Below are positions 1-6,414 of a stretch of DNA of 22,898 bases, piece after piece. The stretch is taken from assembly GCA_040226215.1 (NCBI GenBank), contig JAVKFF010000157.1:1-22898 (forward strand), given 5' to 3'. The notes beneath the pieces are model-generated. The model searched no databases and was not told where the DNA came from. It saw only the letters and a list, made by a program, of their open reading frames with translations. How positions within the stretch are numbered: the stretch's first letter is position 1; each line of letters begins with the position of its first letter. Source of the DNA: JAVKFF01 sp040226215 (GTDB taxonomy: Bacteria; Pseudomonadota; Alphaproteobacteria; DSM-16000; Inquilinaceae). The position numbers and the translations under genes are program-made.

Positions 1-1
1 C

Positions 2-718
2 CGCGCGCTCGCCTACTACACGATGGGCGCGCTCGACCGCGCCAAGCGGGAGCCCGACGGCGAGGCCCGTGCCGCCGCCCAGGCCATGGTCGATCTGCTG
101 ACCCCGGTGGTGAAGGCGTGGTCGACCGACCGCGGTGTGGAAGTCGCCTCGCTCGGCATCCAGGTGCATGGCGGCATGGGTTTCATCGAGGAGACGGGTG
201 CCGCCCAGCACTATCGCGACGTGCGCATCACGCCGATTTACGAGGGAACCAATGGCATCCAGGCCAACGACCTGGTCTTCCGCAAGCTGCTGCGCGACGG
301 CGGCCGGGCGATGCGCGCGCTGATCGGCGAGATCGCCGCCACCGTCGACGCGGTCGCCAGCGTCGGCAACGCCTCCATCGTCAAGGCCCGGCTCGGTCTC
401 GCCGACGGGCTGGCGGCGCTGGAGGAGACGACCGACTGGCTGCTGCGCCACGGCACCGACGATGCCAACGCCGCCGCCGCCGGTGCTGCACCCTATCTGC
501 GCCTCGTCGGCACCGTGGTGGGCGGCTGGGGGCTGACGCGCCAGGCGATCGCCGCGGCGCGCACTATCGAGTCCGGCAACGGCGACGCCTTCCACACGAC
601 CAAGCTGACCACGGCCCGCTTCTATGCCGAACACGTCATGCCCGGCGCCCGGGCCGACGCCGCGGCCGCCACCGCCGGGGCGGAGTCCCTGATGTCGCTG
701 CCCACCGAGGCGTTCTGA
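2..718 (+). CDS. Acyl-CoA dehydrogenase, DmdC-like, C-terminal part (5' truncated by window edge)
   Basis: This is the last 238 residues of an FAD-dependent acyl-CoA dehydrogenase; the reading frame is open from the window edge. The segment IQVHGGMGFIEETGAAQHYRD followed by ITPIYEGTNGIQ is the characteristic end of the catalytic domain, and the Glu in IYEGT is the usual catalytic-base position of the family. About 130 further residues follow, ending in a Lys-Leu-Thr-Thr-Ala-Arg-Phe-Tyr-Ala-Glu-His stretch. That resembles the extra C-terminal domain of the long acyl-CoA dehydrogenases related to 3-methylmercaptopropionyl-CoA dehydrogenase (DmdC). Homologues of this subfamily are often annotated DmdC without evidence of the sulfur substrate, so the true substrate is open: it could be a fatty acyl-CoA or 3-methylmercaptopropionyl-CoA. 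The family is certain, the substrate is not. Confidence 0.9.
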   Translation, partial: RALAYYTMGALDRAKREPDGEARAAAQAMVDLLTPVVKAWSTDRGVEVASLGIQVHGGMGFIEETGAAQHYRDVRITPIYEGTNGIQANDLVFRKLLRDGGRAMRALIGEIAATVDAVASVGNASIVKARLGLADGLAALEETTDWLLRHGTDDANAAAAGAAPYLRLVGTVVGGWGLTRQAIAAARTIESGNGDAFHTTKLTTARFYAEHVMPGARADAAAATAGAESLMSLPTEAF

Positions 719-761
719 CACGCGCGATGGCGCACGCGGCGGAAACCGGAAAGGAAGGCTG

Positions 762-1091
762 ATGCCGACCATCGCCGCCTATGCCGGCGCCGCGATCGCC
801 GAGATCGCAGGCTGCTTCGCCTTCTGGGCCTGGCTGCGCCTCGACCGCTCGGTGTTGTGGATTGTGCCGGGCCTTGCCGCCCTTGCCCTCTTCGCCGTGC
901 TGCTGGCCCAGGTGCCGAGCATCGCCGCGGGTCGCGCCTATGCCGCCTATGGCGGTGTCTACATCGCCGCCTCGCTGGCCTGGCTGTGGCTGGCGGAAGG
1001 GCTCCGCCCGGACCGCTGGGACCTGATCGGCGGCGCCGTCTGTCTGGTCGGCGCGGCGCTGATCGTCGCCGGCCCGCGCGCCGCCTCGTGA
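762..1091 (+). CDS. YnfA / UPF0060 family small membrane protein
   Basis: This is a 109-residue, very hydrophobic protein with four predicted membrane segments, at about residues 4-24, 30-50, 58-77 and 86-106. The patterns AEIAGCFAFWAWLR near the N-terminus and GRAYAAYGGVYIAASLAWLW in the middle are typical of the YnfA/UPF0060 family. These proteins resemble half-size small multidrug resistance transporters and probably dimerise in the inner membrane. The length matches the family, which is about 105-110 residues. A purine-rich GGAAAGGAAGG sequence sits just upstream of the ATG and supports this start. It lies 43 bases after the acyl-CoA dehydrogenase and may be read from the same transcript. 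The transport substrate is not known from sequence. Confidence 0.93.
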   Translation: MPTIAAYAGAAIAEIAGCFAFWAWLRLDRSVLWIVPGLAALALFAVLLAQVPSIAAGRAYAAYGGVYIAASLAWLWLAEGLRPDRWDLIGGAVCLVGAALIVAGPRAAS

Positions 1092-1194
1092 ACCACGGCC
1101 GACGCAACGCGATCTTGCATTGCCGCGGGCGAGACCCGACACTCCTGCCATCACATCAGACCGCCCAAAAGGCCAGCGAGGACAGGAACAGGAC

Positions 1195-1437
1195 ATGCGC
1201 GCGGTATTCGTTCAGGTGAAATGCGAACTGGGCAAGACCTACGACGTCGCCGCCCAGGCGGTCGACGAGATCGAGGAGGTCTCGGAGGTCTATTCCACCT
1301 CCGGACACTGGGACCTGCTGATCAAGTGCTACATCCCGGCCGAACAGGATATCGGCCGCTTCATCGCCGAGCACATCCAGACCCTGCCGCATATCCGCGA
1401 CACCCACACCATCATCACCTTCAACGCCTTCACCTGA
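1195..1437 (+). CDS. Stand-alone Lrp/AsnC ligand-binding (RAM) domain protein
   Basis: This 80-residue protein consists only of the alpha-beta effector-binding domain of Lrp/AsnC regulators, with no helix-turn-helix. The order is a first strand (AVFVQVKCELG), a helix (VAAQAVDEIEEV), the segment VYSTSGHWDLLIKCYI containing the conserved Gly-x-x-Asp turn, a second helix, and a closing strand (DTHTIITFNAF). Such stand-alone RAM proteins form dimers or higher oligomers and bind amino acids or partner Lrp proteins. The ATG at 1195 was chosen because it starts exactly at the domain's first strand; a GACAGGAACAGGAC stretch upstream offers a weak ribosome binding site. The in-frame extension to 1120 adds only non-homologous residues. 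The partner and ligand are unknown. Confidence 0.88.
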   Translation: MRAVFVQVKCELGKTYDVAAQAVDEIEEVSEVYSTSGHWDLLIKCYIPAEQDIGRFIAEHIQTLPHIRDTHTIITFNAFT

Positions 1438-1468
1438 TGCGCCCCGCGACCCAAGCCCACCGCCGCCG

Positions 1469-2353
1469 ATGAGCGCGATCTGGGGCGACTACGACCAGGC
1501 CGGGCTCGACGCGCAGTACAATCTGCGCGCCGCCGTGCCCGCCTTCCCCAAGATCGCCATCGCCTGGCGGGACGCGAGCGACCGGGTGATCGAACGGCTG
1601 CAGGCGGCCGGACAGGCCCGCCTCGGCGTCGCCTATGGCCCCGGCAACCGTCAGCGCTTCGACATCTTCCTGCCGGCCCAGCGCGGCGACCCGGTGCCGG
1701 CGCTCATCTTCATCCATGGCGGCTACTGGCAGGCCATGACGAAGGAGGATTTCGCCTACCTGGCGCCGGCGTTCGTCGACCGCGGGGTGGCCTTCGTCAC
1801 CATCGACTACGACCTCTGCCCCACCGTGCGCATGACGGCGCTGGTGGCGCAGGTGGCTACCGCCATCGCCACCATCGCCAGGCAGGCGGCGGGTTGGGAC
1901 ATCGACCCGTCGCGCCTGGTGCTGAGCGGTCACTCGGCCGGCGGCCACCTGACGGCACTCATGCTGCTGCGTGACTGGGCGAAAGACGGCTTTGATCGCC
2001 CGCCGGTCCGGGCCGGCCTCGCCATGAGCGGGCTGTTCGAACTCGAGCCGATCCGGCTCAGCTATCTCAACGACGTGCTCCGCCTCGATCCGGCCGAGGT
2101 CGAGGACCTGTCGCCCCGCGCCCGCCTGCGCCCGGTCGAGCCGCGGCTGCTGCTCGCCGTCGGTGCGAGGGAGACGGACGAGTTCCGGCGTCAGCAGGCC
2201 GACTTCGCCCGGGCCTGGAAGAATGTCGGCAACAGGCTTGAAATCATCGACCTTCCGGACCGGCACCACTTCGACGCCGTCGATGCCATGGGCGAGCGCG
2301 GCTACCCGCTGCACGAGCGGCTCCTCGATCTTGTCAAGAACGGGGCGGGCTGA
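1469..2353 (+). CDS. Alpha/beta hydrolase, kynurenine-formamidase-like
   Basis: This is a 294-residue alpha/beta hydrolase of the esterase/formamidase type. The oxyanion-hole motif His-Gly-Gly-Tyr-Trp is at residues 83-87, the nucleophile elbow GHSAGG is at 154-159 with Ser156, and the likely catalytic His is His266 or His267 in DRHHFDAV near the C-terminus. An acidic partner is probably Asp237 or Glu238. The HGGYW form and the late HHFD are shared with arylformamidases (kynurenine formamidase) of tryptophan catabolism, but many HGGYW proteins hydrolyse other esters or amides. No other kynurenine-pathway gene is present here, so the substrate is uncertain. The gene starts 31 bases after the RAM-domain gene. 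I see no strong Shine-Dalgarno sequence, so translation may depend on the upstream gene. Confidence 0.87.
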   Translation: MSAIWGDYDQAGLDAQYNLRAAVPAFPKIAIAWRDASDRVIERLQAAGQARLGVAYGPGNRQRFDIFLPAQRGDPVPALIFIHGGYWQAMTKEDFAYLAPAFVDRGVAFVTIDYDLCPTVRMTALVAQVATAIATIARQAAGWDIDPSRLVLSGHSAGGHLTALMLLRDWAKDGFDRPPVRAGLAMSGLFELEPIRLSYLNDVLRLDPAEVEDLSPRARLRPVEPRLLLAVGARETDEFRRQQADFARAWKNVGNRLEIIDLPDRHHFDAVDAMGERGYPLHERLLDLVKNGAG

Positions 2354-2439
2354 GTCTTGGCGAAAGCATATGAGCGTTGCGGGCAGCCGGAGTTGACTGA
2401 ACCTTGGAGGGTGTTATCCCCCGTCCATCCCCAACCTTT

Positions 2440-3009
2440 ATGAGCAGATCGATGCAAACGCGACTTGTCATCGCGATCGTCACCTTCCTCACACTCGTCA
2501 CGCTGCAGGGCGTCCGGGCACAGAGCCCGATCACCGACCCCAGCGACAATGGCTGCGCGGCCTTCATCGATGCCGCGGAGATCGCGTACGAGATCCCCCG
2601 CGGCCTCCTCATGGCCATCGGCGTGGCCGAGAGCCGGCTCACCCCCCTCGCCGTCAACCGCAGCGGTCGGACCTACACCCCGGCCAGCTACAACGAAGCC
2701 GCGGCCCTGCTGCGCGACGCGTCGGGCCAGCCCCATGCGAACGTCTCCGTCGGCTGCATGCAGATCTTCGCGCGCGTCCACCTGGACGAGGTCGATGGCA
2801 ACCCGGCCGCCTTCCTCGACCCGGCGACCAATGTCGACTATGCCGCCCGCCTGCTCGTCTTCCTGCACGAGCACACGGGAAGCTGGCGCGACGCCGTCGG
2901 CCGCTACCATGCGGGCCCGACGAGCCCCAACTTCGAACGCTACATCTGCGCCATCGACCGCCAGGTGCAGGCGCTGGGCGGCGCCATCAGCCTCGGCTGC
3001 GGCAGCTAG
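2440..3009 (+). CDS. Small secreted lytic transglycosylase-like (SLT fold) protein
   Basis: This protein of about 189 residues has an N-terminal signal peptide (hydrophobic core LVIAIVTFLTLVTL, probable cleavage after VRA) and a compact SLT/lysozyme-like domain. The candidate catalytic Glu is Glu64 in GVAESRLTP. It is followed by GCMQI, equivalent to the GLMQI motif of lytic transglycosylases, and by RYHAGP, equivalent to the YNAG motif. It would act on periplasmic peptidoglycan and resembles small VirB1-like or cell-wall-remodelling enzymes. The start is uncertain: ATG codons at 2440 and 2452 both leave a complete signal peptide. A TTG at 2404 would add a non-hydrophobic leader, and the GGAGG at 2406-2410 is too far from either ATG to decide. 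No conjugation genes are nearby, which argues against a dedicated type IV secretion role. Confidence 0.82.
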   Translation: MSRSMQTRLVIAIVTFLTLVTLQGVRAQSPITDPSDNGCAAFIDAAEIAYEIPRGLLMAIGVAESRLTPLAVNRSGRTYTPASYNEAAALLRDASGQPHANVSVGCMQIFARVHLDEVDGNPAAFLDPATNVDYAARLLVFLHEHTGSWRDAVGRYHAGPTSPNFERYICAIDRQVQALGGAISLGCGS

Positions 3010-3012
3010 ATT

Positions 3013-3060
3013 GGATCACGGCTTGACGGAGCCGGCCTCGGCTCCGTCAAGGTATGATCC
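3013..3060. terminator. 48-bp palindrome between convergent genes (possible bidirectional terminator)
   Basis: A near-perfect inverted repeat begins three bases after the transglycosylase stop codon. The inner arms CTTGACGGAGCC (3022-3033) and GGCTCCGTCAAG (3040-3051) pair over 12 bp with a 6-base loop. After a symmetrical 3-base mismatch, GGATCA (3013-3018) pairs with TGATCC (3055-3060). It lies between two convergent genes, where a bidirectional terminator is expected. Neither strand has a run of T after the stem, so it is not a classical intrinsic terminator; it may stabilise 3' ends or act with Rho. Confidence 0.55.
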
Positions 3061-3127
3061 GCTCTTGAGCAACCTGCCCCCGTCGGGCGCAGACGAGAGG
3101 CTCTGGAGTGTTGACGGGGCGGGCAAT

Positions 3128-3994
3128 TCATCTCGACCCGATGGGACCATCGGGTGGCAAGGTGCCCTGGGACGGCGTCGTTCTGTGAGGGCGGGCCAGC
3201 GCCGCCGCCGTGGTGGCGTGCACGTCCATCCAGCCGCGATAGCTCAGCCAGCCACGGCCGGTGAGGCGTGAGACGCGCTTCATCAACTGGCCCCTGAGAC
3301 TGCGCCTCTCGTGATGGCGCTGCCTGTCGTCGTAGCGCCTGAGGGTGGCCGGCGCCGGCGCCCAGAACGCGGCCGGCAGGTCGAGGCCGAAGGGCCCGGA
3401 TGCGTGGCCGCCAACAGACAGCGGGGCGAAGCGTCCCTCGCGCGGCGGCGGCGCCAGCTTCGTGCGGTGCAGGAGCGCCTGGTTGACGAGCTGGAATCGG
3501 TCGTACCCCATCTCCGCGAGCCGCTCGATGAAGCCACGACCGGAGATCTCCACCGACACGAAGGTCGGCAGGCGGCCATCCTCGGCCAGTTGGCGCACCA
3601 CGACGGCGTCGCCGCCTTCGATATCGCACTTCAGATAGCGCGGAACGCCGTGGCGGTCGAACAGCTCGGACACCGTCGTCGTCGGCACGCGGATCGCCTC
3701 GGCTGTCGAGCCATCGCGCTCGGCGGAAGCCTGGAAGGCGCTGCTCCAGCCACGATCGCTGTTGCCATGGATGAAGAACGGGATCTCGGTACCGCCCGCC
3801 TCCCAGATCGCGCTGCCGACGATCACCAGGCGGCCCTCGGCAATCGGCCCGGCCAGCCGCTCCGACACCTGGCGCACCAGCTTCGGATCGGCCTCGACCG
3901 CGACGACGCGGAAGCCCTTGGCGAGATAGAAGGCGGTATCGTCGCCATGGTGCATGCCGATGTCGAAGATCAGATCGTCATCGATGTCCGCCAT
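3128..3994 (-). CDS. FkbM-family SAM-dependent methyltransferase
   Basis: This is a 288-residue protein with a Rossmann-type methyltransferase core at the very N-terminus. LIFDIGMHHGDDT at about residues 8-20 is motif I for S-adenosylmethionine, and VVAVEADPKLV contains the acidic residue that normally contacts the ribose. LKCDIEGGDAVVV at about 142-154 is the KxDxEG signature of FkbM-type O-methyltransferases. The last roughly 90 residues are Arg- and Pro-rich and show no recognisable domain. The ATG at 3994 has AAGGA upstream at a suitable distance. FkbM enzymes methylate hydroxyls in glycans, glycolipids or secondary metabolites; the substrate here is unknown. It lies 168 bases after another methyltransferase gene on the same strand and may share its transcript. 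Confidence 0.88.
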   Translation of the reverse strand: MADIDDDLIFDIGMHHGDDTAFYLAKGFRVVAVEADPKLVRQVSERLAGPIAEGRLVIVGSAIWEAGGTEIPFFIHGNSDRGWSSAFQASAERDGSTAEAIRVPTTTVSELFDRHGVPRYLKCDIEGGDAVVVRQLAEDGRLPTFVSVEISGRGFIERLAEMGYDRFQLVNQALLHRTKLAPPPREGRFAPLSVGGHASGPFGLDLPAAFWAPAPATLRRYDDRQRHHERRSLRGQLMKRVSRLTGRGWLSYRGWMDVHATTAAALARPHRTTPSQGTLPPDGPIGSR

Positions 3995-4162
3995 GCCGCT
4001 CTATCCTTGCGAAGCGAGGAGAGTAAGACGATTTGGCGGCACCGCCAGCGCGGTTCCACCAGATCGCCATCCGCTCCAGGCACTCGCATTCCTGCCAACC
4101 GCCATCCGGCATAATTGGCGTGATCGCCGCCTCAGGCAATGCCTGCCGGATCCGCGCCGACC

Positions 4163-5803
4163 CTAACCCGGTCCCGCCTGCAGAAAGCCGCGCTCGGCCA
4201 GGCCTTTCAGCGCACCGTTGACGGGCTGGCGCAGCAGTTCGCGCACCTTGTCCGGGTCCTTCACCGGCGTCCCGCTCTGCTGCACCGACATCTTGTCGGC
4301 GGCCACCAGGTCGACCATCCCGTCAAGGATCGCCTCCTCGTCGCGCGAGCCGTCGAGCAGGGAGATGACGTTGCGCGCCAGGTCGTTCAGGTTGACGGTC
4401 TCATGCCTGAGATTGATCAGCGGCCGGCCGGTGGCGGCCGAGAAGCGCGTCAGCTGCGTCACGCTGGGCCGGTCGCCGGGCGCGGAGCTGAGGCCGAGCT
4501 GGCGCGGCCGCAGTTCCGCCATGCCCGAGGCGAAGAGGAACAGGAAGTCGTTCGCCAGCTGGGCGGACAGCCGGTCGCGCACGGCGCTGTCGACCACCAC
4601 GGGCGCGGAGGCGTCCCCGCTCCCGGCATTGATCGCCACCGCCAGGTCGCTCAGCTTCACCGCCTCCGGCCAGGCCTTGCGCAGGATCGGGATGGCCAGC
4701 TTCAGCATCAGGTTGCCGGTGGTGAACTGCTGTCCGGTCGCCAGCTTGAAGTCCTGCTTCTCGGCCCCGCGCGGGTCTACCTCCCCCTGGGGCACGGCGG
4801 CGCAGGCGACGTAGAGATCGCGCACCTTGTCGCCCTGGATGTTCCGGTTGAGCGCGATATCGCCGTGGCAGATCAGGGTCTGCCGGAAGGTGCCGTTGCG
4901 CACGAAGTCCATGTACTGCTCCATGCGCACGATGTCGTTGCCGGCGATGCGCTGCAGCGTCTGGGCGACATCCTTGGGCAGGTTGCGGGCCAGCATCATG
5001 TGGAAATTGGCCTCGCCCAGATATTGCAGGCCCTGCGCCTTGATCGCCGTCTCGAACTCGTGGAAGTAGATCGGCCGGTTGTGGTCCTCCAGATGCTCGT
5101 GGAAGATGTAGCTGTCGTTGACGCGGCCCAGCAGCTTCAATTCGTCCTGCAGCAGCTTGGAGTAGGCCGTTTCCTGCCCCTTAACCGCGTTCGACAGGAA
5201 CTCCAGCAAACCCTTGGCTTCGCGCACCTGCAGCCCCGGATTCCCGGCGAACCGCCCGGCGTGGTAGACCATCATGTCGCGCAGCATGCCGCGCATGTGC
5301 CAGCCCGGATAGATGTTGTAGCTGACATAGGCGATGCCCTGAGGCGACAGATTCCGCTTGCAGATCTCGACTATGCGCTTCTGCACGGAATCCGGGATCC
5401 AGGAATAGACGCCGTGACACAGGATGTAGTCGAACGGACCCGCGTCCGCGGGCAGGTCGGCGATATCCATCGCCTTGAGCTCGACATTTCCCAGGCCCAG
5501 CCGCTCGATCACCGCCTGCCCGTCCTTCACCTGGCGCTCTGACAGGTCGACGCCGAGGAAGCTGGCGCCCGGCAGCGTCTCGGCCATCGGGATCAGATTG
5601 CCGCCGCTGGCGCAGCCGATCTCCAGGACGCGCGCACCCTCCGCCGGCACCGGCGACATGCCGAACAGCCGACCGATCACGTGCAGTCGGTCCGGATGGG
5701 TCTGCGGGTAGGCGTAGCTCAGATAGGGAACGGTATCGTAGGAAAACGCAACGGGTGCGTCGCCGCTCTCAACGGCTTCGGCGGCCTGGACGTCCTCGGA
5801 CAT
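4163..5803 (-). CDS. Class I methyltransferase with methyltransferase regulatory domain
   Basis: This 546-residue cytoplasmic protein begins with FSYDTVPYLSYAYPQTHPDRL, the typical lead-in of this family. SAM motif I is VLEIGCASGGN (residues 59-69), followed by FLGVDLSERQV (82-92) and the post-motif region FDYILCHGVYSWIP (124-137). A segment around residues 220-310 (YIFHEHLEDHNRPIYFHEF, then EANFHMM) matches the methyltransferase regulatory domain found in these large bacterial proteins. The C-terminal third is a winged-helix-like PqqD/regulatory type region ending near GALKGLAERGFL. The substrate is unknown. The start at 5803 agrees with homologues, but there is no clear Shine-Dalgarno sequence. 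Instead a strong hairpin lies 13 bases upstream, described separately. Confidence 0.88.
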   Translation of the reverse strand: MSEDVQAAEAVESGDAPVAFSYDTVPYLSYAYPQTHPDRLHVIGRLFGMSPVPAEGARVLEIGCASGGNLIPMAETLPGASFLGVDLSERQVKDGQAVIERLGLGNVELKAMDIADLPADAGPFDYILCHGVYSWIPDSVQKRIVEICKRNLSPQGIAYVSYNIYPGWHMRGMLRDMMVYHAGRFAGNPGLQVREAKGLLEFLSNAVKGQETAYSKLLQDELKLLGRVNDSYIFHEHLEDHNRPIYFHEFETAIKAQGLQYLGEANFHMMLARNLPKDVAQTLQRIAGNDIVRMEQYMDFVRNGTFRQTLICHGDIALNRNIQGDKVRDLYVACAAVPQGEVDPRGAEKQDFKLATGQQFTTGNLMLKLAIPILRKAWPEAVKLSDLAVAINAGSGDASAPVVVDSAVRDRLSAQLANDFLFLFASGMAELRPRQLGLSSAPGDRPSVTQLTRFSAATGRPLINLRHETVNLNDLARNVISLLDGSRDEEAILDGMVDLVAADKMSVQQSGTPVKDPDKVRELLRQPVNGALKGLAERGFLQAGPG

Positions 5804-5815
5804 GGGGAACTCTGC

Positions 5816-5843
5816 CTATCTTCAGTTGACTAACCAAAGATAG
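5816..5843 (-). promoter_or_regulatory. Leader hairpin upstream of the regulatory-domain methyltransferase
   Basis: On the minus strand this reads CTATCTT-TG-GTT-AGTC-AAC-TG-AAGATAG. As RNA it folds into a continuous 12-bp stem with an AGUC loop, because the two inner TG/TG positions become G-U wobble pairs. On the plus strand the same positions are C-A mismatches, so the fold favours RNA made in the minus direction. It ends 12 bases before the ATG of the 4163-5803 gene and no T-run follows, so it is more likely a leader structure or operator than a terminator. It sits in an AT-richer stretch that probably contains the promoter. Confidence 0.5.
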
Positions 5844-5916
5844 CATATACTTCCGTCAGGTAACGGACACCCGAATTCGAGTCATTTCGACGTGAGGCGT
5901 GGCACGCGGTGGCGCT

Positions 5917-6300
5917 CTAGCCGGGGTCGGCGCCACCTTCCTCGCCCTCGGGGACGAAGAACCCGCCGCCCAGGTTGCGGTGGCCCCAGGCCATCACCTG
6001 GCGCAGCACCGGCTCCAGCCCGCGTCCCATCTCGGTGAGGTGATAAGCGTGGCGCACGGGATTGGTCTGGTAGGGCTCGCGCCGTACCAGATCCCAGGCG
6101 CGCAGGCGGCGCAGCCGGTCGGCGAGGATGCTGGCGGGCATCCGCTCGGCGCTTTCCTGCAGCGCCTGGAAGGTGTGCCGGCCGTGCCACATCAGGTCGC
6201 GCACCACCAGCAGCGTCCACTTGTCGCCCAGGATGTCCAGGCTGCGCGCGATCGAGCAGTCGGAGCGGAAGGCCGCGCCGTCACCCGTGTCCGTCGTCAT
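5917..6300 (-). CDS. HxlR-family winged-helix transcriptional regulator
   Basis: This 127-residue protein spans a complete HxlR domain. The N-terminal CSIARSLDILGDKWTLLVVRDL is the diagnostic opening, with a Cys at residue 15 in the position conserved in redox- and electrophile-sensing members. It is followed by the recognition region (FQALQESAERMPASILADRLRRL) and the wing (VRREPYQTNPVRHAYHLTEMGR). HxlR proteins bind DNA as dimers and often control the divergent neighbouring gene in response to aldehydes, quinones or oxidants. The ATG at 6300 follows an AGAGGGA ribosome binding site. The gene is divergent from a cysteine-synthase-like gene, and the shared intergenic region holds a tandem operator-like repeat, so autoregulation and control of that neighbour are the simplest inference. 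Confidence 0.9.
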   Translation of the reverse strand: MTTDTGDGAAFRSDCSIARSLDILGDKWTLLVVRDLMWHGRHTFQALQESAERMPASILADRLRRLRAWDLVRREPYQTNPVRHAYHLTEMGRGLEPVLRQVMAWGHRNLGGGFFVPEGEEGGADPG

Positions 6301-6340
6301 CCGGTCCCTCTCACCTCGCCACGGATAGCCCACCACTATT

Positions 6341-6396
6341 GTCACTTGCAAATCGAAAGTCACCAGCGGATAGTCACTTCGTTTTCGATAGTCACC
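6341..6396. promoter_or_regulatory. Tandem 24-bp operator-like elements between hxlR-type gene and cysteine-synthase-like gene
   Basis: Two copies of the same element occur at 6341-6364 and 6373-6396, starting 32 bases apart. Each has the form GTCACTT-N6-TCGA-N-AGTCACC, and 18 of 24 positions are identical. Within each copy GTCAC occurs twice, 18 bases apart, so the region contains four GTCAC boxes (6341, 6359, 6373, 6391). Spacings of 18, 14 and 18 bases are compatible with dimers bound on the same DNA face, since 32 bases is about three helical turns. The position between a regulator and its divergent neighbour supports an operator. Binding by the HxlR protein is inferred. Confidence 0.6.
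6346..6374 (+). promoter_or_regulatory. Candidate sigma-70-type promoter of the cysteine-synthase-like gene
   Basis: TTGCAA (6346-6351) and GATAGT (6369-6374) are separated by 17 bases, and each matches four of six consensus positions. The -35 hexamer lies in the first operator-like copy and the -10 overlaps the start of the second, so a bound repressor would block polymerase. TTGCAA is self-complementary and could also serve a promoter in the other direction. This is a weak sequence call. Confidence 0.3.
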
Positions 6397-6414
6397 ATGC
6401 AGGGAGGACGCGGA

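Noticed and set aside
2404..2439. TTG start at 2404 for the small transglycosylase-like gene
   Set aside because: The added residues are not hydrophobic and would displace the signal peptide; no ribosome binding site precedes the TTG.
4133..4145. Short hairpin CAGGC-AAT-GCCTG after the regulatory-domain methyltransferase as a terminator
   Set aside because: The stem is only 5 bp with a 3-base loop and no T-run follows.
4139..5542. 467-codon frame opposite the regulatory-domain methyltransferase
   Set aside because: It is a shadow of the minus-strand gene, which has clear SAM motifs.
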